The notes under the pieces are model-generated. The model was not told the DNA's origin. It saw only the letters and a program-made list of their open reading frames with translations, and ran no database searches. Position numbers and translations under genes: made by a program. DNA of 64,000 nucleotides, from NCBI GenBank assembly GCA_023055425.1, contig JALGPY010000009.1:52142616-52206615 (forward strand), written 5' to 3'. Below are positions 36,701 to 45,445 of this stretch, one piece after another. This stretch comes from Linanthus parryae. Taxonomy: Eukaryota > Streptophyta > Magnoliopsida > Ericales > Polemoniaceae. Position 1 is the stretch's first letter. Each line of letters opens with the position of its first letter.

Positions 36701-37395
36701 AGTTTATTCTCACTGCAACTGAGCTATTCACCAAATGGGTGGAAGCCTTACCACTGAAAACGGCAAATGCGCTATGTGTGGTCAACTTCATCCAAGAAAG
36801 CATCATATGCAGGTTCGGAATCCCAAACACCATTCTTTCAGATAACGGTACTCCCTTTGTTAACCGTCAGGTAGCTGCGAAATTAGCGGAGTACAATATC
36901 AGGCAGATATGTTCTACCCCTTATTACCCGAAGGGAAATGGACAAGCCGAAGCGACCAACAAAACGCTGTTGAGAATTCTGAGCAAGATGGTCGCAGATG
37001 ACCACAAGAAGTGGGCCGACTCTCTAAGCATAGCTTTGTGGGCCTACCGAACCTCTCCAAGGACACCCACGATGGCCTCACCATTCCTACTATCCTATGG
37101 GGCCGAGGCCGTGGTACCTGCGGAAGTGAGAGTCAATTCGGCAAGGCTAGCCTTCCACGCACTCTACGAGAATCAACGTGATCATGACTTAGTCTTGCTG
37201 GAGGAAAAGCGAGAACAAGCCAAAAGAACCAACAAGCGATATCAAGAAAGGATTGCTCGCGCTTACAATAAGACGGTCCAGCGAAGAGTTTTCGCAGTCG
37301 GAGACTTGGTTCTGCGCGCATCTGACCACTGCATGCGAGAAGCGGCCCACCCAAAGTTCGCAGCCAATTGGGAAGGACCCTTCGAAGTCACATAA
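33757..37395 (+). CDS. pol: Tat Pol: RT, RNase H, archaeal-like RNase H, integrase
   Basis: In frame with gag after one TGA. Reverse transcriptase shows ICVDFRDLNRF, FMDGFSGYNQIKM and YVDDLVV near residue 274. The Ty3-type RNase H follows (GALLAQE, near 430). Then comes a second RNase H from about 568 with HFDGSSTRKGGG, NNEAEYEAL, MGDSKLIV and HADALA, giving the acid residues of an archaeal-like RNase H, the hallmark of the Tat lineage. Two integrase zinc-binding-like modules come next (about 765-815 and 895-945), then the DDE core (ALDFIGPI, LSDNGTPF, GQAEATN). It stops at TAA 37393-37395, but 32 more conserved-looking codons (ending MRWIKKYYP) follow in frame to 37494, so this stop trims the C-terminus. 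Confidence 0.94.
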   Translation, partial: RCAGVSSHGHGDIPGKINQIEQIALTEKPTQGAPDEKLKEAPECMEDRPRPQKQKLKEVFLSPDEEKKRPVFLSADLTSEEEQGLLQLLTEYKDVFAWEYDEMPGLDTSITMHRLDIIPGSKPVKQSTRSFRPELNMKIKQEIVKLLDAKFIEPNHHPTWLANIVPVVKKNGQLRICVDFRDLNRFFPKDDFPLPNIDLVIDSTAGHRMFSFMDGFSGYNQIKMDPEDARKTAFITPVGVFNYTVMPFGLKNAGATYQRAMMALFHDMMHKEVELYVDDLVVKSKHEADHLADLRKVFNRCRRFQLKMNPMKCAFGVTSGKFLGCVVHRQGIEPDPAKVSAITGMTPPHNQSALKTFLGKLSYLRRFIRAIAEITCCFSTLLKKDAVYNWAPEHEAAFEKLKDLLTSSKIMIAPQLGSPLLLYLTSTRRSIGALLAQEYEGQERPIYYISRIVQPAESRYTDIERHCLALFFVIEKLKHYFASHKVVVVTKSDPIRYLLTHITPGGRLAKWYMTISQYDITCVRPRAIKSQAVADLLAQFPDNSHEPVIEEELEGPEIYAIDVPYWTLHFDGSSTRKGGGIGIVLTKPDGEVIQMSAKLNFAVTNNEAEYEALIAGLRAAKALEVSNLTVMGDSKLIVKQASGEYGLKEINLLSYRTLVQKLVQQFCDVRYEHKPRADNRHADALATLGSKVSTDKCPAKISIEVRASSALTEDACDDEHMDDTDWRKAILQAIAKGTSSESWAITKGYCIHDNTLYYKGPGGILMRCVSEREGQLLLEKIHQHACGESEVSIYRKAQRYGIHWPDMSTAAALIQGKCESCALIKDSLLIALTDDDTDWRKPLFDFLTQGTVPESRKEAEKLKRKASRYVVQENLLWRRGHEGNLLRCLDGREAQEVMDLSHQVEHQGGAKLCRQLLSIGYFWPTMEVDCRTKVRRCQECQFKGNLVHAPAVDLHALGTPWPFHTWALDFIGPIRPASRGNQFILTATELFTKWVEALPLKTANALCVVNFIQESIICRFGIPNTILSDNGTPFVNRQVAAKLAEYNIRQICSTPYYPKGNGQAEATNKTLLRILSKMVADDHKKWADSLSIALWAYRTSPRTPTMASPFLLSYGAEAVVPAEVRVNSARLAFHALYENQRDHDLVLLEEKREQAKRTNKRYQERIARAYNKTVQRRVFAVGDLVLRASDHCMREAAHPKFAANWEGPFEVT

Positions 37396-37494
37396 GTCTT
37401 CGACAGTGGCTACTGCAGCATACGAAGGTTGCACGGCACAACCTCAACCCCGAGTTCAGTCAACATGCGCTGGATAAAGAAGTACTATCCCTAA
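37396..37494 (+). pseudogene. cut-off C-terminal tail of Tat Pol
   Basis: Thirty-two codons in the pol frame after the TAA, with DSGYCSIRRL and MRWIKKYYP, which match the usual end of Ty3/gypsy integrases in this group (GYY...L and WLKRYY). A single nonsense change separates it from the main frame. Confidence 0.75.
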
Positions 37495-37699
37495 CTTCTC
37501 TCATTTCGTGCGTTTTATTATAACGTCGCTTAATCTCTTGTATGATTACGATTTACACAATCTCCTCTCCCATATGAGAGGATTGTAATCTCATCTCTCC
37601 CATATGAGAGCGTTATAATAAAAAATTCTCCCAAATGAGAAACTTCGTATTTCTGGATGTCAATTCTGCTTCATTTTAGTTTGTTATAACTGTTAACAA

Positions 37700-38250
37700 T
37701 GGGTTATCCGCTACAATGGCAATCTGCCAAATGCGATCTTAATTGATCATCTAAGCCTATCTGTTACGATAGCAGCCTATGCAAATGCGATCTTAATTGA
37801 TCATCTAAGCCTATCTGTTACGATAGCAGCCTATGCGAATGCGATCGTAATCGATCATCTAAGCCTATCTGTTACGATAGCAGCCTATGCAAATGCAATC
37901 TTAATTGATCATCTAAGCCTATCTGTTACGATAGCAACCTATACAAATGCGATCTTAATTGATCATCTAAGCCTATCTGCTACGATAGCAACACATACAA
38001 ATGCGATCTTAATTGATCTTCTAAAGCCTATCTGTTACGATAGCAACACATACAAATGCGATCTTAATTGATCTTCTAAAGCCTATCTGTTATGATAGCA
38101 ACACATGCAGAAAATGATCTTAATTGATCTAGTAAAGCCTATCTGCTACGATAGCAACTCATGCGGAAAATGATCTTAATTGATCTAGTAAAGCCTATCT
38201 GCTACGATGGCAACTTACGTGCAAAGTGAGCTTGATCGATCTCCCAAACC
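37700..38250 (+). repeat. tandem array of 54-56-bp units in the Tat 3' region
   Basis: About ten units, each with GCCTATCTGTTACGATAGCA and GATCTTAATTGATC. Unit starts at 37755, 37809, 37863, 37917, 37971, 38026, 38081, 38137 and 38192 show period 54, then 55-56. Decayed units continue to about 38440. Each unit holds two short palindromes. Plant Tat-group 3' regions are known to carry such arrays, which can seed satellites. Confidence 0.93.
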
Positions 38251-38999
38251 TATCTGCGGTGATGGAGGCATTCTACGAATACGATAGCAATATTGTGAAA
38301 ATGATCTTAAGTGATCTACAAAAGTCTATCTGATATGATAGCACGTGCATCAAAGGCTAATCACAAGCCCATCTGCCAAGATGGCACAGCTGCGAAAATA
38401 TGATCTCGAACGATCTAGTGAAACATCTGCGAATTCATATGGCAGATAGCAAATGCGAAACCATTACATAGCATTATGCAAGGCGAAATATGCCGAAACG
38501 CATGCGAAGTTATACTTTGTTGCAAAGAGACAGCAGATAACACAAAAGGCTATTTATCATTATGAGTCGAAAAGACTTACAATTTATCTGTCTAGATAAC
38601 AGCTTACAAGCGGAAAAGCTCAAATCTAATTACACAGCCAACATGGCTTACAATACATTCGAAAAGTAGCTGATAAGTCAGCGAAGACGCACTACGGGAA
38701 TCCTAACTGAAAAGGATAAACCCAACGGTCCTAACACCGTCAATGCGATAAACAGGTCTGCGACTGAACATCTGTCGCAAGTGGGATCTTGCTCCAAAGA
38801 GCCACATGAAGCCATACGTTCAAGATCCCAGTATTTGACAAGGCCCTTGTCAGATCTGCACCCCATAACATTTTCCCAAGGAACCACCGGTTCCAGCGAT
38901 CAACAGGCAAGCACAAGCTCCAAAGGGCAAGGGCTCCTTGTAGACGGGGATGAACGCAGCGGTCCGCCACCCTGAGCTCACGAACGTGGGGGCAATAAG

Positions 39000-39026
39000 T
39001 TCTTCTCCAGGGAGGCTGGAGAAGAA
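39000..39026. other. perfect 11-bp hairpin
   Basis: TTCTTCTCCAG and CTGGAGAAGAA are exact inverted repeats around a 5-base loop GGAGG. The role is unknown; it lies on the 3' side of the antisense gene. Confidence 0.6.
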
Positions 39027-39685
39027 TTCCGCCGTTCATTACGAGACGGTAGCACGGTCACTTCGGCGCTGCACCTCACCGGGAGGCGGCCGGAAACATG
39101 ACCTGCACACATAATACACGAAGAAATTTCTTCGAACACACATGAGATATCATCTCCATCTTCTTTATGATGGTTATCAAGAACAATATTCCTCATAAAG
39201 TGGATCTTGGAAACTATTTCTATAGCACAAAGCGCAAACTCAGGATTCACAACTTGAAGTTGCCATGAATCAACGAAAAACAAGCGTTGAATCCAGCAGT
39301 CGTAAGGACTCACGGCAAAGCACATTTTTGGGATGAAGAACCCAAATGGCAAACACAAAGTTTATATAGACCTTGCAGAGACTCTTCAGTTGCCAAAGAT
39401 GAGTCAGCAGAATTTGAAAAGAGGGTAAAGCCAATCACTTACGCCTTGAAAAGCGGTAACCATCAATTACCCTACTAAAGGCTACGACGATTCAGTTGCG
39501 TATCCTAATAAATGACGGATAGTCATGATTCGGATGGACTTCCCAACGAAAGCGTGTTTATCTGCCGAGAAATTAGCGCGAAAATCAAGCAAAGTATCAA
39601 TTGCTGATGTCATGATTGGATATGCACAGAGATATCCTATCAAATCCCGGAAAGGGCAAAACGGGCAAGTAGATTCTTGTTGTTT

Positions 39686-39704
39686 AAAAAAAAGGGGGGA
39701 GAAA
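39686..39704 (+). other. internal purine tract 1 (polypurine-tract-like)
   Basis: Eight A, six G, then AGAAA. Almost the same tract recurs at 44096-44113, on the other side of the antisense gene. Confidence 0.7.
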
Positions 39705-39776
39705 CCCTAGCAACATTACATTAATGTTTCAAACATTACATTAATGTTTCAGCCATTTCCTTGCTATTTTCAAAAT

Positions 39777-42700
39777 TCAAAAAGTCAAAAGCAAATTCTT
39801 GATCAAGGAGTCATGGGGCGCGAACTGATGGCTCAGCTTCTCTACCTGCTCCACTTCTCGCTTCAATTGCTCGCACTTGGCATTCATCTCATGATAGAGC
39901 TTCGTAGCTTCTTCAGCCTTTTGCTTCTGCTGCTCCACCTTCTGCTTTTCAGCTGCGAGGTTCTGGTGGCCGAGCTGCAAAGTTACGGCTGCGCGAATAA
40001 GAGTGACTCTTTTCATAAGAAATCTGAAACCCAGTCTGTCTTGAACTTTGGTAAGAAGATTTTGGCACATGCCACAAAGCAATTCGGCGCTCTGGACAGA
40101 GATGGTCTCAGGCGTGGCCGCAGACAGCTGCTCCAAAATCCAAATGGCTTCGGTGAGAAACAGCCTCCTGTCGAAGGGCCCTATCTCCAGAGATCTTGCA
40201 AACGATCGGGGGTAGGTGAGGCGCATCCGGACTAGCCAGTCCACATCAGTTTGCTTCAAACCTGAAGCAATGTCAAAGCTAAGTTATGCTATCAAACTCG
40301 CAAATGCACCATGCGAAATGCAAACAGTGAATCACTACATACCAGTTCCTTCGAGAATCTCACGAAGAGAAGGAATGCGCATTACTGGGGTCGTTGAAGA
40401 CTGCCCTTGCTCCATGGCTCTCCTGTCAGCTGCGAGCTCTAACTCCTCATAGTTAGAAGGAAGAGTGTAGGCCGCACCAGCTGCGACCGCATTCCCAACC
40501 TGCGAGCCCCAAAAGCCCCACGCAGGAACAGGTGCCGCCGACTCAGTCATCGCCGGAGGCGAAGTGACAGCCGAGGTCGCTTGGCGAGGAACATTCTCAG
40601 ATGCGGAAGCATTGGCAGTACTTGTCCTTACTTCCTCAGCGCCAGCATGGGCATCTTCATCCATTAGCACGGCACCAGCTTCAGCATCGTCGGAAAGTTC
40701 GATGATGTCCTCGAAAGGCTCACCTGCATGATCAGTAGCTGCGACGGGCTTCTCAGTATGGGGGCTCGGAATCGGAACATAGGATGCAGAAGACTGACTT
40801 CTTTGCTCCGGCACATGTTCCTCAACATTGCCTGCGATACAAAATGCGATGGTATGAGGTAACTCACATTGAATAATATTTTGCTATCTTTACTTAAGCT
40901 AAGAGCAAGCACCTCCACGCGAGGGTGGGATTGAAGCCTCTTCGTCATACACTAAAGACGAGGAACCATGTCCTATTAGTGTGTCCTCACTAAGCAAGTA
41001 TTTGAGAGGGGCGTGACCTGGGATGCGAATAAACCAGTCATGATTCTGTCTCAAGCTGCTAAGGCCTAGTACATGCGTATCACTCAAACGATTACCTGAA
41101 GGTTCTCCGCACTTGTTTACTAGCCAACGGCGAATGTCAGCCTTTGACACACCATGCTTTAACGCACCCACAATAACATCTCTATAAGTTACTGCGAGAT
41201 TGAAGATCTCACCTTTATCGCCGCCTGCGATTTCTTCAAAGTCCGCTTGGACTTGGTCCAGGGCTGCCGCATCCTCTTCTGGAACCGCATCCTCCTCCTC
41301 CGCCTGGGGAGCCACTTCTTCGGGAAGCTCATCTTCCTCGTCAACTGGACGCACTAAGTCGTCAACATGCTGCTCTTCGAGGCTCCGCTGTCTCACACGC
41401 TCGAGCTCCTCCTCTTCTCGCTGCCTTCTTCTTTCAGCAGCCTCCGCGGCTGTCTTCCTGGACTCAGCAAGAATGTCCTCGCTTATGGGATCGTCTGGAA
41501 TGCCAGAATGGGCATCTCTCTTTTGTCTCTTGGCCACAAGGCTGCCGATGATCTCATCATCATCATCATCTGCGAAGAAGTGATTGATTCAAGAAAGAAG
41601 TGCAAAAGAATTACGATAAAGGAAATGCGACGGAGGTACCTCCTGATTCTTCCTCATGCATCACAACTGTTCTTTCTTCTTCTTCTTCATCACTTTCTCT
41701 GGGCTCCTGCCTCTCTCCTTCTTCCTCTTGGTTGAATGGAACGAAAGTCTCAACTGCGAGCTCTTTCCGCACTTTGCTGGGCATGCGACCTTTGCCTTTT
41801 TCCTTGACAGAAAGGGACCTCACCGGAGGAGAAGTTGGAGCACTTCTAGGGGAAGAAATTGTAATTCCCTTTTGCTTAGGTCTTTTCACTCTCGGCGCCG
41901 GAGTCGCTGGAAGGGACGGATCATCTCCGGGAGGAGACGAGGCCGGAGCATTGTCTATCAGCGAGTCAGCAAAAGCATTCATGACTGCGCGAATCTTGGT
42001 CTCGATCTCAAGGTCCATCCTCCATGCTAGCCGAAACGACTGCTTTTGTTTTCGGGTGGCAACAATGGTGTTAATCAATGACTTGGAGCGATCACCAGAT
42101 GCGAATCGCCGCACATGACACTACAGCAAACAGTACAGAATAAAGGCGTCAGCATAAGGAAATCAAGAAGCTTAACGCACGCGAAGAAATTGCTTACCTC
42201 AGCAAATGCCTTGCTGTATCTGACGACATGCGTGTTGCCCTTCTTAACTGCGGCGACCTTCTCCTTCAGAATGATGTCAGGGCACAAATGGTTCTCACGA
42301 TCCAACAGTGAGTAGCAACCATATTCAGACTCGCTCAGACTGCAATTGGGGCGAAATGGAAAAGAATTTCTCTTGATCAAGGGGGCTCTGCTTGGCTGTG
42401 CGGCCGACTGCGTCTCAATCCTCGTTTGCTGGGCGATCCAGTATGCAAGCCAGTTCTGAGAACAACCACCCTCGCGGGTCCCTGCAGGCTGCTCAAAGGG
42501 AAGATTGTTCATGAATACTGTCTTGCACTCCTTTGTTAGCAAGCGCTTATAGCAACCTCTGATAATGGACTGGGGCCAGATTGATGGTGCCACCGCGTCA
42601 AAACCGAACTGGGGCGAAACTCGTGTAGGGTCAACGTCCACGGTAATCCTTTCATACCTTGGTGCGAGCTCACGAATATGCTCTGCGAGGGCAGGAAGAG

Positions 42701-44078
42701 AACCGCGTAGACACCAGCAAAAGAACTCGCGATAGCGCTCATGGAAATGCGATCCCTATTCGAAGAGCAACTCTTCTGAGAAGACAACACCCTTAGAAGG
42801 GTACAGCTTTGGAAACCATCGCACGTTCTCGACACGTGTAGCATAGGGCCTGGCAGTAAACTCTTTCCGTTTATCGCATATCAAGCTCCAAACGCACTTG
42901 GTATTGTTCGCTCCGAACCACCTCGCAGCTCTACCGCTGTTGCGTTCCTCCGTCTCGCCTGGGGGACACCACCTGTCGGGTTTGATAGCAGTTGGGGCAT
43001 AGGATGGCCACCGCTCGAAGACCCACATTGTCAAAAAGGAGATGTTGACGAAAGTCAGTACATCGAGGCGGCCACGCGACTCTTTCATGGCCAAAACCAA
43101 CTGATCAAGCCTGTAATACAGAGTGCCCAAGACCAAGGGTCCGAGTGCGACTCTCTGGCCAAGGGCGAGCCTCACAGCAAGTGGCAAAACATGGTAAAAG
43201 ACCCCATCATGGGGGTGACCGTCGATCAAGTACCTCGACAACCAAGCACAGAGGAAAGCACAGAGGGTCAAGTGATAGCCTTTACCCTCCACATAATTCT
43301 CGGCGTCTGGGTTCTCACTCAGAAGCTTCTTAGTGATGCTGCTGTTTGCATAGTCTCGAAAGATGTATTGCAACCATTTGTTCCAAGTGTTCTTCGCAGA
43401 CGTATCAACCAATTGCCAGTTTGGAAGGGCTTTTGTAGTAGTCCATCGAGTGGAGATTTTCTTTACCTCTGCCAGGCATTCCTCCATCTGCGTGTACAAG
43501 GCAATCTCCGCAGCCGTCCTCAAAGGACTCAAAGGGTCCACTTCACCCATGGGGGAAAGATCGTACAGCATCTGCACGTCCTCGAGTGTAGGAGCAGCCT
43601 CGAACTCAGCAAAGTGGAATGTGTGAGTCGCAGGCGAGTAGCGGGACAGAAGGTCTAGAAGCATGGACTGGTCCAGCTTCACGGCAGCACCCTTCATAGC
43701 ACGGATAGCAAAGTATACGCCAGCTTCGTCGAGAGTCGCGGCATGATTGTCCAACACGTGGTCAATCCACTCATCCATATAGTCCAATTTCTGGACGAAA
43801 GCCTGGGTAGAAATCGCAGTGTAGGGGAAGTACCCGTTTTCGATCCCCAATCGAACCACATCCTCGGAACCAATCAACTCGAGCAAGGCTGAGTTAACTG
43901 GGCGAGTCAGTGTCAGCAATCCCTCAACCGGGACAGGATCAGGCATCCTCTTCGCCTTAACTCTCGCATGATAGAAATCTTTGCCACCTAGATAGGGGGC
44001 TTTTCGCCACAAGGCCTGCGGAAGGTCGGGTATCTCTTCATCCTCCTTGACGGGTTTGGTTCCTTTGGTCTTGGCCAT
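39777..44078 (-). pseudogene. antisense five-exon plant mobile domain (PMD) gene inside the Tat element
   Basis: Exons: 44078-42198, 42120-41640, 41569-40913, 40831-40343, 40261-39777. The four introns (70-81 bp) all have GT-AG ends, several with strong sites (GAG|GTAAGC at the first donor), and phases match at each join. The total is 3993 nt, 1331 codons including the stop. The ATG is at 44078. Exon 1 carries a plant mobile domain (PMD): HTFHFAEFEAAPTLEDVQ near residues 150-170, then FLCAWLSRYLIDGHP and LPLAVRLALGQ. One TAG (42758-42756) interrupts the domain's C-terminal part while the same frame continues to 42198. Exons 2-4 encode acidic, Glu-rich, probably disordered sequence with a basic VAKRQKR. 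Exon 5 ends in a heptad-rich coiled coil (AEKQKVEQQKQKAEEATKL). PMD proteins include MAIN/MAIL1 and transposon-carried relatives. The intact form would be a nuclear-type protein; its function is unknown. Confidence 0.85.
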
Positions 44079-44095
44079 TCCTGCGGAAGAGCAAG

Positions 44096-44113
44096 AAAAA
44101 AAAGGGGGAGAAA
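44096..44113 (+). other. internal purine tract 2 (polypurine-tract-like)
   Basis: Eight A, five G, then AGAAA, 18 bp upstream of the antisense ATG. Near-copy of the tract at 39686. Confidence 0.7.
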
Positions 44114-44800
44114 GGTGCTAACACTTCAGTTTGAAATTCGAAATCCAAGATCTAGTATGAAAAGAAAGATGAACAGTTTCTGGTATCAATTTCAGAAATT
44201 AAGGGTTACATTATCAGTGATTTCAAGATCTCACAGCCGGAGCCCTTATTATTGAAGGATTAAAGCAAAAGTGGGTTCAAAGATCAAAGCTTCTTCGCAA
44301 GTTTCAACAGATTATATGTTCTGGGCTTACAGATTCAACACAGTTCAAGGCAAACACTGGTATCTTAAATCAAAATTGGACAAGGCCGACCTTGTTTTCT
44401 TGAAGCCTGCTTGGATATGCACAACTGAAGAACACGATTTGCGGTTCTGAACTGGTGATTGATTATCTGAATCTGCTCTCGAAGATCTCCGGGTACCATT
44501 CACTTTAAGAGAAAGAAGTGATGCTTTGCAACAATGGAGGATACAAAGTATTTATCCAAAAACAATGAAGGGTTGCGTCCTTTCAGTAGTCGAATCGCAA
44601 CCGTCACCGTCGAATCGCGCAATCACAGGACAAGCTGACGTCACGCCTAAAACCCTAGAAGCCAGACGGCACAACTCTAGGGGTTTTAGGTCATAATGGC
44701 ACGCACGGGGGCTGAACTTACCCGTATTTGAATTGGTGCGTGGCGGCAACGCGTATGTTGGTTTCCGCGCATGGAAGTCTATACAGCTATGAGTCTTCAC
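44114..44800. other. region between the antisense gene and the 3' LTR
   Basis: No open frame of interest on either strand. It must hold the promoter of the antisense gene unless the LTR is transcribed in reverse. No clear TATA was identified. Confidence 0.4.
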
Positions 44801-44803
44801 GCG

Positions 44804-44818
44804 CAGAAAGGGGGCTAA
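44804..44818 (+). other. Tat 3' polypurine tract
   Basis: AGAAAGGGGGCTAA stands next to the TGTAG start of the 3' LTR, the standard plus-strand priming place. Confidence 0.8.
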
Positions 44819-45445
44819 TGTAGATAGTGCTTTCTGAGCTGACAGATCTTGGCCACGTGGCAGCCATCCAGCACACCATATTGTGCTCCACACACACTGG
44901 ATCACCAGCCGAGCTGATCCATGTGGGGGCTGCGAGACAAAGCCCTCGCATACCACTGCACGGGACTTGTAGGGACTTAGTGGTTTGGAGGCTAGGGTAA
45001 GCCCTGTCGCGTGCGAGCCAAGCCCGCACGCGACCTTTAGTAACTGTTTTGAGAGATTTATGGCACGAGCTCCATAAACCCGGTCAATCCGGTCAAACCC
45101 GGTCAACCTCGTAACGGTTCCGGTATTCGCGCACAACGTGCTGTAACGGTCCCTATATACTCGGACGAACGTGCCGTTATGGTTAAGCTAATTAAGCCGC
45201 CATCAATGGGCGCATTAACCACACTACAACGGTCACGGTCTCTGCTATATATAGGACGTTACCCTTTCCATACAAAGAAAAACACACTTGCCATACGCGG
45301 AAGCTCTGCCAAACCTCTATCTCTCTCTCAGACATTACTACTGACTTACTCTCTCCCTACACACAACCCCACTCTTCCTGTGCGATCCTCGATCCTCTAC
45401 ATACGGTGTACACGGAGGTCTCCCCGCCGGAATCTCTTGTGCACA
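44819..45445 (+). repeat. Tat 3' LTR (627 bp)
   Basis: Same length as the 5' LTR with about six substitutions. Followed by the target duplication ACAGT. Confidence 0.95.

Larger units (their letters stand above)
38441..39776. other. Tat 3' non-coding stretch beyond the antisense gene
   Basis: No convincing gene on either strand; open frames such as 38978-39358 (minus) show no domain. Contains an 11-bp perfect hairpin (39000-39026) and a 20-bp direct repeat around 39712-39750. It could hold the antisense gene's 3' UTR. Confidence 0.5.
30477..45445 (+). mobile_element. Tat-lineage Ty3/gypsy retrotransposon, 14,969 bp, with antisense gene
   Basis: 627-bp LTRs (30477-31103, 44819-45445) begin TGTAGATAGTGC and end GTGCACA; ACAGT flanks both sides (30472-30476, 45446-45450). 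I count about six differences between the LTRs, about 99% identity, so the insertion is recent. Inside are gag-protease, pol with two RNase H domains, a tandem array, a long 3' region and a five-exon antisense gene. Two RNase H domains, the second archaeal-like, and extra ORFs near the 3' end are known for the plant Tat group. Three stops interrupt the sense and antisense frames: a TGA between gag-pro and pol, a TAA near the end of pol, and a TAG in the antisense gene. Confidence 0.95.

Noticed and set aside
44552..45136. 194-codon minus-strand frame over the Tat 3' LTR
   Set aside because: The LTR part is also open in the 5' LTR at 30468-30794; it has no domain and is not joined to the antisense gene by a convincing splice site.
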